A stretch of 64,000 nucleotides of DNA, taken from the NCBI RefSeq assembly GCF_014195485.1, contig NZ_JACIBU010000001.1:4030001-4094000 (forward strand), given 5' to 3'. The translations under genes and the position numbers were made by a program. Below are positions 37,546 to 47,600 of the stretch, piece after piece. The notes under the pieces are model-generated. The model saw nothing but the letters and a program-made list of their open reading frames with translations. It was not told where the DNA came from and did no database searches. Numbering within the stretch: the stretch's first letter is position 1; every line of letters begins with the position of its first letter. This stretch comes from Modestobacter versicolor. Its GTDB lineage: Bacteria; Actinomycetota; Actinomycetes; Mycobacteriales; Geodermatophilaceae.

Positions 37546-37571
37546 TCAAGGAGACGCGCCGAACAGCCGAT
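37546..37571 (+). promoter_or_regulatory. sigma28 (FliA/WhiG)-type promoter of the amidase gene
   Basis: TCAAG (TCAA at 37546-37549) and GCCGATGA (GCCGAT at 37566-37571) are separated by 16 nt after TCAA. This matches TAAA-N15/16-GCCGATAA at the -10 core. The spacing is identical to the site at 9246-9271. Confidence 0.6.
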
Positions 37572-37635
37572 GAGATGACGTGGACGGGTCCGTGCTCCAC
37601 GCGGACCTCCGCTTCAGCTCATCGGAGGACCATTC

Positions 37636-40353
37636 GTGCGTCGCCTCATCGTGGGCTCTGTCGCCTTCCTGGCCATGACGGGCACCGTGCTGACGCTGCC
37701 GGTCTACGCCGCGCCCGTCCCCGCGCCGCACCCGGTCGAGACCTCGATCGACGAGGTCGAGCTCGGCTCGGTCGTCGAGCCCGAGGGCGACGCCGTGGTG
37801 GCCACCGACGGGGTGGTGCAGCCCGACGGCGTCGAGGAGTCCCAGGCCGCCGGCTCCGCCGCGCCGGGGACCTCGCAGCCCGCGACGGAGAGCGCGCCGG
37901 CCGACCCGTCCGCCGCGCCGTCGACCGCCCCGACCGGCGACGAGCCGGCCGGCACCAGCACCCCGGCGGAGACGAGTTCCCCGGCCTCCAGCGCTCCGGC
38001 CTCCAGCGGGCCGGCGTCCGACGAGGACGTCCCCACCTCAGGCGAGGAGCTCCCGGGTGTCCCGGCGCTCACCGTGTCCCGCGAGGACACCGACCCCTTC
38101 TCCGCGGTCGGCGTCACGTGGCGCGACGACCCGTCGATCACCGACGTCCAGGTCCAGGTCCGCACCCAGGACGAGGACGGCGACTGGGGCGAGTGGGGGA
38201 CCCTCGAGGCCGACGACATCGAGCAGACCGAGTCCCCGAAGACCGAGGACCTCGACGTCCGTGGCGGCACCGCCCCCTACTGGACCGGCCCGGCCCGGGG
38301 CATCGAGGTCATCGTGCAGGGTGCCGGTGGCGCGGTGCCGGAGGACGTGAGCGTCGCCCTGCTCGACCCCGGCACCAGCAAGGCCGACGCGCTGCCCGCC
38401 ACCGGGGCGAAGGACGAGGCGCACGCCGGCACGTCCATGCCCGACGTCGTCAGCCGCGCGCAGTGGGGTGCCGACGAGTCCATCCGCACCTGGGGCCCGG
38501 AGTACGCGCCGACCATCAAGGCCGCGACGCTGCACCACACGGCCGACGGCAACGGCTACACCGCTGCCCAGGTGCCGGCGATGATGCGCTCGATCTTCGC
38601 CTACCACTCGCAGACCCGCGGCTGGGGCGACATCGGCTACAACGTCATCGTCGACAAGTACGGCCGCATCTTCGAGGGCCGCTACGGCGGTCTGAGCTCG
38701 ACCGTCATCGGGGCGCACGCCGGCGGTTTCAACACCGGCACGTTCGGCGTCTCGATGCTGGGCAACTACGCCGAGGTCGACACCCCGCAGGCCATGCTCG
38801 ACTCCGTCGCGGCGATCATCGCCTGGAAGCTGTCGCTGTACGGGGTCGACCCCAAGGGCACCACCCAGCTGACCTCCGGTGGAGGCGGTACCTCCAAGTA
38901 CGGCGCCGGCGCGGTGGTCACCCTGCCCACGGTCTTCGCCCACCGGGACGTCGGCAGCACGACCTGCCCAGGGCAGTACGCCTACAACCGGATGGGCCAG
39001 CTGAGGGACATGGTCGGCTCGCGGATGGCGGGCTCGGTCGGTGGCAGCCCCGTCGGCAACACCGAGAAGCTCTCCATCAGCGGCTCGACCGTCACGGTGG
39101 GCGGGTGGACGTTCGACCCTGACTACCCAGCCGGCAGCATCGACGTCGGCATGCTGGTTGACGGAGTGACGGCCGCGCACTTCACCGCTTCGCGAACCCG
39201 CGCCGACGTCGCTGCCGCCTACCCCGCAGCCGGGCAGGCACACGGGTTCGAAGGCACGTTCACCCTCGCCAAGGGAGTGCACAACGTCTGCGCCGTGGCG
39301 GTCAACGCAGCTCCGACCGGCCTGAACACCTGGATGCGGTGCCAGACGATGACGTCCACACCGCCTCCCGTCCCCTCCACGATCCCGTTCGGCAACGTCG
39401 AAGCCGTGTCAGTCGCCGGCCGGACCCTGTCCGCCAGGGGCTGGACGATCGACCCCGACGCGCAGACCAGTGCCCTCGACGTCCACGTCTACGTCAACGA
39501 CGGCTGGGGGGGCGCCCTGCTGGCCAACGGCAGCCGGCCCGACGTCGCCGCGGTCCACCCGGCGGCCGGCCCCGCGCACGGCTTCACCTGGTCCACCGCG
39601 GTGTCCGCGCCGGGCCCTTACACGGTGTGCATCTTCGCCATCAACAAGAACGCCGGCGCCAGCAACCCCAAGCTGGGCTGCCAGACCGTGACGGTCCCTG
39701 GCACGTCCTGGAACCCGCAGGGCCATGCCGACTCCGCCACTGCTTCCGGCCGCAGCGTGTCGGTGTCGGGCTGGGCGGTCGACCTGGACACCCCGACGAC
39801 CCCGCTCGCGGTGCACGTCTACGTGGACGGTGGTTACGCCGGCCAGGTCACCGCGGACCGGCCCCGCGCCGACGTGGGGGCGCTCTTTCCCGGAACCGGC
39901 ACCGCGCACGGCTTCAGCGGTGCGCTCGACCTGGCGCCGGGCGAGCACACGATCTGCGCCTACGCCATCAACACCGGCCACGGCGAGACGAACCCCTCGC
40001 TCGGGTGCCACCCCGTCACCGTGGCTGCCGCCTCGTGGAACCCGGTGGGCAGCCTGGATGACGTCATCGGCTCCGGCGGCGTCATCGAGGTCCGAGGCTG
40101 GGTTTGGGACCCCGACCGGGCTAAGGCCCCCAGCGACGTGCACCTGTACGTCGACGGCCGCTGGTCCGAGGCTATGACGGCAGCCGGTGACCGGCCCGAC
40201 GTCGCCGGTGCCTTCCCCAAGGCGGGGGCTGCCCACGGCTACGCCGCCAGCGTGTCGGTGCCGCCGGGCCAGCACCAGGTCTGCGCCTACGGGATCAACT
40301 CCGGCCACGGCACCACCAACCCGCTGCTCGGCTGCCGCACGGTCACCGGCTGA
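37636..40353 (+). CDS. secreted N-acetylmuramoyl-L-alanine amidase with four C-terminal surface repeats
   Basis: The 905-residue precursor has a signal peptide (RRLIVGSVAFLAMTGTVLTLPVYA). A Ser/Pro/Glu-rich linker follows to about residue 140, then a beta-rich domain with WGTLEADD and ARGIEVIVQG. The PGRP/amidase_2 catalytic domain begins at VVSRAQWGADES, with zinc-ligand candidates LHHT (H300/H301), H436 and C444 (HRDVGSTTCPGQ). Four GWALDPD-type modules follow from 39049. It should cleave the amide between muramic acid and the stem peptide outside the cell. The GTG at 37636 is supported by GGAGG upstream. Expression is probably from the sigma28-type site at 37546. Confidence 0.9.
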   Translation: MRRLIVGSVAFLAMTGTVLTLPVYAAPVPAPHPVETSIDEVELGSVVEPEGDAVVATDGVVQPDGVEESQAAGSAAPGTSQPATESAPADPSAAPSTAPTGDEPAGTSTPAETSSPASSAPASSGPASDEDVPTSGEELPGVPALTVSREDTDPFSAVGVTWRDDPSITDVQVQVRTQDEDGDWGEWGTLEADDIEQTESPKTEDLDVRGGTAPYWTGPARGIEVIVQGAGGAVPEDVSVALLDPGTSKADALPATGAKDEAHAGTSMPDVVSRAQWGADESIRTWGPEYAPTIKAATLHHTADGNGYTAAQVPAMMRSIFAYHSQTRGWGDIGYNVIVDKYGRIFEGRYGGLSSTVIGAHAGGFNTGTFGVSMLGNYAEVDTPQAMLDSVAAIIAWKLSLYGVDPKGTTQLTSGGGGTSKYGAGAVVTLPTVFAHRDVGSTTCPGQYAYNRMGQLRDMVGSRMAGSVGGSPVGNTEKLSISGSTVTVGGWTFDPDYPAGSIDVGMLVDGVTAAHFTASRTRADVAAAYPAAGQAHGFEGTFTLAKGVHNVCAVAVNAAPTGLNTWMRCQTMTSTPPPVPSTIPFGNVEAVSVAGRTLSARGWTIDPDAQTSALDVHVYVNDGWGGALLANGSRPDVAAVHPAAGPAHGFTWSTAVSAPGPYTVCIFAINKNAGASNPKLGCQTVTVPGTSWNPQGHADSATASGRSVSVSGWAVDLDTPTTPLAVHVYVDGGYAGQVTADRPRADVGALFPGTGTAHGFSGALDLAPGEHTICAYAINTGHGETNPSLGCHPVTVAAASWNPVGSLDDVIGSGGVIEVRGWVWDPDRAKAPSDVHLYVDGRWSEAMTAAGDRPDVAGAFPKAGAAHGYAASVSVPPGQHQVCAYGINSGHGTTNPLLGCRTVTG
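39049..40353 (+). repeat. array of four surface modules (amidase)
   Basis: Modules start near 39049, 39388, 39715 and 40042. The first is divergent (GWTFDPDYPAGSIDVGMLVDG). All keep the paired cysteines and terminal C-x-T segment. Confidence 0.9.
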
Positions 40354-40364
40354 CCGGGACCGAG

Positions 40365-40390
40365 CGGCCAGCGGCGCCTGCCGCTGGCCG
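40365..40390 (+). terminator. 11-bp stem-loop after the amidase gene
   Basis: CGGCCAGCGGC (40365-40375) pairs perfectly with GCCGCTGGCCG (40380-40390) around a 4-nt loop. There is no T tract. The next gene starts 22 nt downstream with its own AGGAAAGG, so the hairpin may be an attenuator or mRNA processing/stability element rather than a full stop. Confidence 0.6.
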
Positions 40391-40412
40391 ACGTACAGGA
40401 AAGGCACCTGAC

Positions 40413-40970
40413 ATGCCCCGATCCCCACGCCGTCCCGCACTGCTGGCCGGCGGTGCCGTCCTGACCGCGGTCGCCGTGGTGACCGTCGTTCAGCTCACCG
40501 GTTCGAACGACGTCCCCTCCAGCCCGGCTGCTGCGCCGAGCACGTCCAGCACGCCTGCACCGACCACGACCGAGCCCGTCCCCACCCCCGTGGCGGTCAC
40601 GTCGATCGCGCCCCCCGCCCCGGGAGAGGAGGTGGCCACCGACCCGGAGCAGACGAGGACCGGCGGTGCCGTGAACCCGGTGATCACCTATGCCGGCTGG
40701 GAGGCGGGCTCGTGGTCCCTGGAGGTCAACGGCTACGTGGCAGGCGTGATCGAGCTGGAGGGCACCTGCCGGCTGACCGCCACGCAGGGAGGGGCGCCCC
40801 TGGTCGACGAGAACCCGGCCGAACCTGACGCCAGCACGATGAACTGCGGGCTGCTCCAGATCGCCGGGTCCGACCTCGGCGCGGGCACGTGGACGGCGGT
40901 GCTGACCTACGAGTCGGCCACGTCCGCGGGCGAGAGCACGGCGGTCGACGTGGAGGTCCCCGCTCGATGA
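40413..40970 (+). CDS. small membrane-anchored extracytoplasmic protein, unknown function
   Basis: The 185-residue product has an N-terminal membrane helix or uncleaved signal (LLAGGAVLTAVAVVTVVQLTG) and a Pro/Thr/Ser linker (to about residue 80). A C-terminal domain of about 100 residues contains two cysteines (GTCRLTATQ and MNCGLLQIAG) and beta-strand-like sequence. I do not recognise the domain. Its stop overlaps the start of the next gene (ATGA), so it is translationally coupled to a lysozyme-like repeat protein and may be its anchor, chaperone or inhibitor. The ATG at 40413 has AGGAAAGG upstream. Confidence 0.75.
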   Translation: MPRSPRRPALLAGGAVLTAVAVVTVVQLTGSNDVPSSPAAAPSTSSTPAPTTTEPVPTPVAVTSIAPPAPGEEVATDPEQTRTGGAVNPVITYAGWEAGSWSLEVNGYVAGVIELEGTCRLTATQGGAPLVDENPAEPDASTMNCGLLQIAGSDLGAGTWTAVLTYESATSAGESTAVDVEVPAR

Positions 40971-43387
40971 CTCGCCTGGTCATCCGGCTCGTCGCCGGTC
41001 TGCTGGGGCTCGTGGCCCTGTCGGGCTTGGTCCTCGTCGCCGACAGCCCGGCGCCGCTGGTCGACGTCACGCCGGCGGCCGACACCGGCCAGTTCACCCC
41101 CGGCAACATCATCAGCGACGCTGTCTTCTTCGACGGCGACGGGATGAGCGTCGACGACGTCCGCGCCTTCATCGAGCTGAAGGGGATGAACTGCAAGGCC
41201 GGGGCGGACGGGACGCCGTGCCTCAAGGACTTCCGGCAGGACACGACTGCTCGAGCAGCGGACTCGTTCTGCACCGGGTACGGCGCTGGAGTCGCTGAGC
41301 CAGCGGCGCTGATCATCGCCAAGGCAGCCCTGTCCTGCAACATCAGCCCGAAGGTGCTGCTGGTGATGCTGCAGAAGGAGCAGTCGCTGGTCACCAACAG
41401 CGGCTCCTCGCTCTACGCCCGCCGTTACCGCGAGGCGATGGGCTACGCCTGCCCGGACACCGCTCCGTGCGACCCGGCCTACAACGGCTTCCAGAACCAG
41501 GTCTACAGCGCGGCCCGCAGGTTCCAGGTCTACAAGGCCAACCCCACCAGCTACGGGTACCGGGCGGGACGCACGCAGGACATCTTGTTCCAGGCGAACA
41601 AGCCCGAGTGCGGCTCGAGTCCTGTCTACATCCAGAACCAGGCGACCGCCGGGCTGTACGTCTACACGCCGTATCAGCCGAACGCCGCGGCGCTCCGGGC
41701 CGGCTACGGCACGGGCGATGCCTGCTCCGCTTACGGCAACCGGAACTTCTGGCTCTACTTCACCGACTGGTTCGGCTCGACGCAGGCGCCCGGGGAGTCG
41801 CCCTGGCAGCCCGTCGGTGCGCTGGACCAGGTGTCGGCGCGCACCGGTGACTCCGTCGACGTCCGCGGCTGGACCGTCGACCCTGACACTGCCGAGCCGA
41901 TCGACGTGCACGTCTACGTCGACGGGCAGCCGCGCAGCTCCACGCGGGCCGACGTGGCCCGCGCCGACGTCGCCGCGGCGCTGCCGGCCTGGGGTGCCGG
42001 CCACGGATTCCAGCTGACGGTGCCGGTCACCCAGGGCGTGCGCCAGGTGTGCGTCTATGCGATCAACGTGGCCAAGGGGGCGAACAACCCGGTCCTCGGC
42101 TGCATGACCGTCGACACCCGGGGGCTGCCGGTCGGCAGCGTCGAGCGAGCGGTCGTCACCGAGGGCCAGGGTGTGTTGCGCGGCTGGGCACTCGATCCCG
42201 ACACCGCTGCCCCGCTGGACGTGCACGTCTACGTCAACGGCACCTGGACGGCGAAGGCCGTGGCGGGTGACGACCGGCCCGACGTGGGCGCCGTCTACCC
42301 GGCTGCCGGTCCCGCGCACGGCTGGTCGGTGACCGTGCCGCTGAGGCCGGGGCAGAACCAGGTCTGCGTCTACGCCATCAACGTCGGGTCCGGTGCCAAG
42401 AACCCCGAGCTGGCCTGCCGGCTCGTGGACCTGCAGGTCGTGCCGCAGGGTGACGTGCAGGTCACCGGCGGGGCGTCGGCCGCGAGCATCAGCGGCTGGG
42501 CACTGGACCCTGAGACCGCTGCGCCCGTCGACGTGCACCTCTACGTCGACGGCCAATGGGCCACCGCGCTGACCGCCGACCGGGAAAGGCCCGACGTGGC
42601 GGCCGCCTTCACCGGCCTCGGCGTCAGGCACGGGTTCGCGACCTCGCTGGCGCTTGCCCCCGGACCCCACCAGGTGTGCGCCTATGCGATCAACGTCCGG
42701 CAGGGCACGGCGAACCCGCAGATCGGCTGCGGCTCGGCGCTGGTGGGCGTCCCGGCGGTGGGGAACCTGGAGCAGGTGACCGCGACCCGGGCGTCGGTCC
42801 GGGTCAAGGGCTGGGCGCTCGACCCCGACACGGCCGCGCCGGTCGACGTGCACATCTACGTCGACGGGGCGTTCCACTCGGTCCTCCGGGCCGACGCGGA
42901 CCGTCCTGACGTGGGCGCGGCGTACCCCGCCGCCGGCGCTGGGCACGGCTTCGACACCGCCCTGGTGCTGGCCCCGGGCCGCCACTCGATCTGCGCCTTC
43001 GCCATCAACGTGCTGGGCGGGACGACCGGCAACCCGCCGCTCGGCTGCCGGGACGTCACCGTGCCGGCGAGCGTGGCCCCGCAGGGCAGCCTGGACGCGG
43101 TCGACGTGAGCGCCGGCCATGCCGTGGCACGGGGCTGGGTCTACGACCCCGACGTGCCGACCACGCCGATCGCGGTGCACTTCTACGTGGACGGTGCCTG
43201 GGCGGGGCAGTTGCTGGCCGAGGAGCCCAGGCCCGACGTGGCCGCAGCGGTCCCAGGCGCGGGTGAGTTGCACGGGTTCACGGCCTACCTCCCGGTCTCG
43301 CCGGGCCGGCACACGGTGTGTGCCTACGGCATCGACACCGCGGGCGGCACCAACCCGTCGCTGGGCTGCGCAGTGGTCACCCGCTGA
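40967..43387 (+). CDS. secreted lysozyme/transglycosylase-like protein with five surface repeats
   Basis: The 806-residue precursor has an N-terminal signal (LVIRLVAGLLGLVALSGLVLVA). A catalytic-like domain of about 260 residues contains ALIIAKAALSCNISPKVLLVMLQKEQSLV, where E138 sits as in the catalytic helix of lytic transglycosylases, then GFQNQVYSAARRFQVY and YGNRNFWLYFTDWFG. This domain is recurrent in actinobacterial surface proteins, but its activity is inferred. Five GWALDPD-type modules follow from about 41810. The ATG is fixed by the 4-nt overlap with the upstream small protein gene. Its 3' end overlaps the convergent glycosyltransferase gene by 11 nt. Confidence 0.83.
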   Translation: MTRLVIRLVAGLLGLVALSGLVLVADSPAPLVDVTPAADTGQFTPGNIISDAVFFDGDGMSVDDVRAFIELKGMNCKAGADGTPCLKDFRQDTTARAADSFCTGYGAGVAEPAALIIAKAALSCNISPKVLLVMLQKEQSLVTNSGSSLYARRYREAMGYACPDTAPCDPAYNGFQNQVYSAARRFQVYKANPTSYGYRAGRTQDILFQANKPECGSSPVYIQNQATAGLYVYTPYQPNAAALRAGYGTGDACSAYGNRNFWLYFTDWFGSTQAPGESPWQPVGALDQVSARTGDSVDVRGWTVDPDTAEPIDVHVYVDGQPRSSTRADVARADVAAALPAWGAGHGFQLTVPVTQGVRQVCVYAINVAKGANNPVLGCMTVDTRGLPVGSVERAVVTEGQGVLRGWALDPDTAAPLDVHVYVNGTWTAKAVAGDDRPDVGAVYPAAGPAHGWSVTVPLRPGQNQVCVYAINVGSGAKNPELACRLVDLQVVPQGDVQVTGGASAASISGWALDPETAAPVDVHLYVDGQWATALTADRERPDVAAAFTGLGVRHGFATSLALAPGPHQVCAYAINVRQGTANPQIGCGSALVGVPAVGNLEQVTATRASVRVKGWALDPDTAAPVDVHIYVDGAFHSVLRADADRPDVGAAYPAAGAGHGFDTALVLAPGRHSICAFAINVLGGTTGNPPLGCRDVTVPASVAPQGSLDAVDVSAGHAVARGWVYDPDVPTTPIAVHFYVDGAWAGQLLAEEPRPDVAAAVPGAGELHGFTAYLPVSPGRHTVCAYGIDTAGGTNPSLGCAVVTR
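41810..43387 (+). repeat. array of five surface modules (lysozyme-like protein)
   Basis: Modules start near 41810, 42127, 42442, 42757 and 43078. They have shorter loops than those of the protease (GWALDPDTAAPVDVH without the extra T-T-P), forming a distinct subfamily. Each has C-x-YAIN and a terminal C. Confidence 0.92.
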
Positions 43388-44489
43388 GCGCCTGCTCGTA
43401 GGCCGCTCGGGTGGCAGCCGCCGTGGACGTCCAGCTGAACAGACGGGCCCGGGCCCGGCGCGCCGCGTCGGCCCCCGGCCCGTCGGCGTGGTCGGCGCAG
43501 GTGGTCAGCGCCGCGACCAGTGCGTCGACGTCGCCGGCAGGCACCAGGCGGGCGGTCCCCGGGTCGTCGCCGACCACCTCCCGGATGACCGGGAGGTCCG
43601 AGGCGATGACCGGCGTGCCGCAGGCGAAGGCCTCCAGCGGCGGGAGCCCGAAGCCCTCGTAGGCCGTCGGGTACACCAGCGCCTCGGCGCCCGCCACGAT
43701 CGACCGGACCTCCCGGTCGCCGCGGTAGCCGGTGAAGACCACCTTCTCCGGCGGCAGCCCCGCCACGTCCAGCGACGGCCCCCAGCCGGCCGGGCCGACG
43801 AGGACGAGACCGGGCGCGTCGGGACGGGTGCGGAGCAGCTCGCGGTAGGCCGTGACGAGCAGTGGCAGGTTCTTTCGCGGCTCCAGGTTTCCCACGAAGA
43901 CGAACCACCGGTCCGGCAGCCCGAGCTCCCGGCGCAGGTCCACGTCCGGGGCGGTGGCGTCGAACCACCCGTCGTCGACCCCCAGGTGGGTGGCGACCAC
44001 CCGGTCGGCGGGGAGCCGGTACGTCTCGCACACCTCCTCGGCGACCGCGGCGCTCGGGGTGAGCACCAGCCGGGCCCGTCGGATGCTGAGTGGCACCAGG
44101 TCCCGGTAGGCGCGGGCGGCGGGCGTGACCGTCAGCGGACGACGTAGGAAGGAGAGGTCGTGCACCGTGACGACGCCGGCCGCGCGACCGGTCGGCGGCA
44201 GCACGAAGTTCGTCGCGTGGAACACGTCGGTCCGCCCGGTGAGGAGGGTGACGGGCGGCCACTCGCTGCGCGCCCAGACCCGGTGCATCACGCGGGCCGG
44301 CGCCGGCGGCCCGACCGCACGGACCCCCGGGGGGAGGACGCTGCCTAGGTCCGCGCGGCCGCGGACGGTGAAGGCGATCCCGGTGACCTCGTCGTCCCCG
44401 TGGGCGGCCGCCAGCTCGCGGCTGAGTGAGGCGACGTACCGCCCGACACCGGTCTGCGGACCGATCAAGGGGGTGACGTCGAGGCTCAT
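43377..44489 (-). CDS. GT4-type glycosyltransferase
   Basis: The 370-residue product is a GT-B enzyme: MSLDVTPLIGPQTGVGRYVASL at the N terminus, FVGNLEPRKNLPLLV at the donor-domain start, and AYEGFGLPPLEAFACGTPVIAS, the GT4 EX7E-type motif (E-G-F-G-L-P-x-x-E). It is a retaining transferase, often a mannosyl- or other hexosyltransferase in surface glycan assembly. ATG 44489 is used; ATG 44495 is an alternative and neither has a clear ribosome binding site. It is paralogous to the genes at 53818 and 58371. Confidence 0.88.
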   Translation of the reverse strand: MSLDVTPLIGPQTGVGRYVASLSRELAAAHGDDEVTGIAFTVRGRADLGSVLPPGVRAVGPPAPARVMHRVWARSEWPPVTLLTGRTDVFHATNFVLPPTGRAAGVVTVHDLSFLRRPLTVTPAARAYRDLVPLSIRRARLVLTPSAAVAEEVCETYRLPADRVVATHLGVDDGWFDATAPDVDLRRELGLPDRWFVFVGNLEPRKNLPLLVTAYRELLRTRPDAPGLVLVGPAGWGPSLDVAGLPPEKVVFTGYRGDREVRSIVAGAEALVYPTAYEGFGLPPLEAFACGTPVIASDLPVIREVVGDDPGTARLVPAGDVDALVAALTTCADHADGPGADAARRARARLFSWTSTAAATRAAYEQALSG

Positions 44490-44630
44490 GAGCATGCTGT
44501 GACCAGTGGGAGGGTCATGGGTGATCAACTCGCATCGAGAGGTACGTTGGCGGAGCCGGGGTACGGCCCGACACGGTCGGGTCTGCTCTGCGCACCCACA
44601 TCTGTCCGACCATCCCAGGAGTCGTTGATC

Positions 44631-47600
44631 GTGACCTCCCCCACCGAAGGTTCTCCCGAGACTACGGATCCCGCGTCGCCGGGGGCGGGGGCGGGGGCGG
44701 AGCCCGAGGTGGCGTCCGGGGACGTCTCGGACGCCGTCGCGATCGGCGAGGCCCGCGGTCCCGCCGGGGTCGTCGTGGACGGCGACGCCCCGCCACCGCG
44801 CCTCCGCCGTCGGGTCCGCGAGGCCGTCCGCGGCCGGCTGCCCGAGGGCAGCAAGCAGCGCGCGCTGGCCAAGGCGGGCCTGTCCACCTACCGCGAGGTG
44901 CTGAACACCGCGAGCACCATCCGGTCGCTGTGGGCCATCCCGGGCGTGGCCGAGCCCTCCGCGCCCTCCTACCGCTCGTGGCTGCGGGAGCACGAGGTCA
45001 CGGACGAGCAGTCGGAGGCGCAGCGCGAGTACTCGCGGAAGGCCGCGCACCCCGTCTCCGTGCAGGTCATCGTCCTGCCGGGCGCGGGTGACGCCGAGGC
45101 GACCGTGGCCTCCCTGCGCGAGCAGTCCTGGCAGCACTGGACGGCGGTCGTCTGCGACCCCACGGTCACCTCCACTGTCGAGCCGAACGTCTCCGGTCAG
45201 GTCGTCCAGGCCGGCGGCATCGCCGTCGAGGCGGCCAACACGCACGTGACGCACGGGGGCGCCGACCTCGTGGTGGTGCTGGAGGCGGGTGACCGACTGC
45301 GCTCCGACTGTCTGTACCAGGTGGCCGCGGCGGCGCACCGTGACCCGCTGGTCGACGTCATCACCTGGGACGACGACGTCTACGCCGGCGACAAGCACAG
45401 CGACCCGCTGTTCCGTCCGAGCTGGTCCCCGGAGCTGCTGCTCGGGGCGTTCTACACCGGTCGCTCCTTCGCCGTGCGCCAGGCCCGGTTCCTCGCGGCG
45501 GGCGGGCTGCGCGCTGAGGCCGGCGCGGCCCAGCACTGGGACCTCCTGCTCCGTGCGGACTGCGAGCCGGAGCGGGTCACCCGGGTGACCCGGGTGCTCA
45601 GCAGCGTGCCCGCGCGCACCCCGGTGCCGGACGCCGACGCGGTGCGGGTCGTCCAGCAGCACCTGGACCGCAAGGGAGTCGCGGCCGAGGCGCGTCCTGC
45701 GGGCGAGGGCCGGGTACGTGTGTACTGGACGCCGCAGGAGTGGCCGTCGGTCAGCGTGATCATCCCGACCCGGCACAACCGCACCATGCTGTCGACCTGC
45801 CTACCCTCGCTGGAGCGCACCGACTACCCGTCCTTCGAGGTGGTCATCGTCGACAACGGCGGCCAGAACGCGGACAACGAGCAGTGGTACGCCACCCGTG
45901 GTCTCGGGTTCCCGCTTGAGGTCCTCTGGTGGCACGAGCAGCCGTTCAACTACTCGGCGGTCAACAACGCCGCCGTCCGCACGGCCACCGGTGACGTCCT
46001 GGTCTTCCTCAACGACGACACCGAGGTGCTCGACCCCGAGTGGCTCAAGGAGATCGTCGGCTGGGCGATGCAGCCGCAGATCGGCGTGGCCGGCCTGCAG
46101 CTGACCGGTCCGGACGGGATGATCCAGCACGCCGGCGTCATCCTGGGCATGGGCGGCTTCGCGGACCACGTGTTCGAGGGCATGCGCCCCGGCAGCGACT
46201 CGCTGTACGGGCCCACCGACTGGTACCGCAACGTCCTGGCGGTCACCGGTGCTTGCTGCGCGGTGCGGCGCGAGGTCTTCGACCGGGTCGGCGGCTTCGA
46301 CGAGCGCTTCATCCTCTGCGGCTCGGACGTCGCCCTCGGTCTGGACATGGTGCTCGACGGGCTGCGGAACATCTGCTCGCCGTTCGCCGGCATCCGGCAC
46401 CTCGAGTCCGCCACCCGCGGCACCACCGTGCCGACGGAGGACTTCTTCGCCAGCTACTGGCGGTACAACACCTGGCTCTTCGGCGGTGACCCCTACTGGA
46501 GCCCGAGCCTGTCGCTGGGCAGTCGTGAGCCCGAACTGCGCGGCCGCTACGAGCCCAGCCCGCAGCAGCGGCTGGCCGGGCCGCTGGGGCGCGACTTCAC
46601 CGCGTTCCGGCAGACCAACAACGCCGCCGAGTCGCGGATGCTGGCCGACATGTGCCGAGCCCTGCCCTCGGACGTCGCGGCCGTGGACGCGCTGCACGCG
46701 CAGAACGCCGAGCCGTTCCAGGTGCGCACCGTCAACTGGTTCATCCCCGACATCGACAGCCCGTTCTACGGCGGCATCAACTCCGCGCTGCGCATCGCCG
46801 ACGAGCTGGCCCGCAACCACGGCGTCGAGAACCGCTTCGTGGTGTGGGGCAGCCCGCCGGACCACTTCGTCCGGTCCGCCCTCGCGGCGGCGTTCCCGTC
46901 GCTGGCGGACTCGCAGATCGTGTTCTTCGACGGGTCGAAGGCCGACCTGGCGAAGGTGCCGGAGGCCGACGTCGGCATCGCGACCCTGTGGGTGACCGCA
47001 TACGCCCTGGCGCACGCGCCGGGGATGAAGCGGAAGTTCTACCTCATCCAGGACTTCGAGCCGATGTTCTACCCGGCGAGCACGCTCTACGCCCTCGCCG
47101 AGGAGACCTACAAGCTCGGTCTCTACGGGCTGTGCAACACCGACAACCTCCGGCAGATCTACGCCGACGACTACGCCGGCAAGGGCATGAGCTTCGCCCC
47201 GGCCGTCGACGGCTCGGTCTTCCACGCCCGGTGGCGCCACCAGCGCACGCCCGGCTCCCCGGTGACGGTCTTCGTGTACGCGCGGCCTGGCCACTGGCGG
47301 AACTGCTGGGAGATGGCGTCGCTCGCTCTCGAGGAGCTCAAGCGCAGGCTGGGCGACGGCGTGCGGATCGTCACCGCCGGCGCCTGGGCAGCCGGCCAGG
47401 GCGCGGACGAGGACATCCAGCCGCTCGGCCTGCTGCCCTACCGGGCGACGGGCGAGCTGTACCGCAACAGCGACGTCGGCCTGGCGCTCACCGTGTCCAA
47501 GCACCCGTCGTACCTGCCGCTGGAGCTCATGGCCTGTGGCGTGCCGGTGGTGGCCTTCGACAACCCGTGGGGCCACTGGATCCTCGAGCACGAGGAGAAC

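Noticed and set aside
37567-37625. Inverted repeat CCGATGAG (37567-37574) and CTCATCGG (37618-37625) that could hide the amidase ribosome binding site
   Set aside because: The first arm coincides with the -10 box of the sigma28-type promoter, so it would not be transcribed and cannot fold with the second arm in the mRNA. I also compared the leader loosely with c-di-AMP riboswitches and saw no convincing match.
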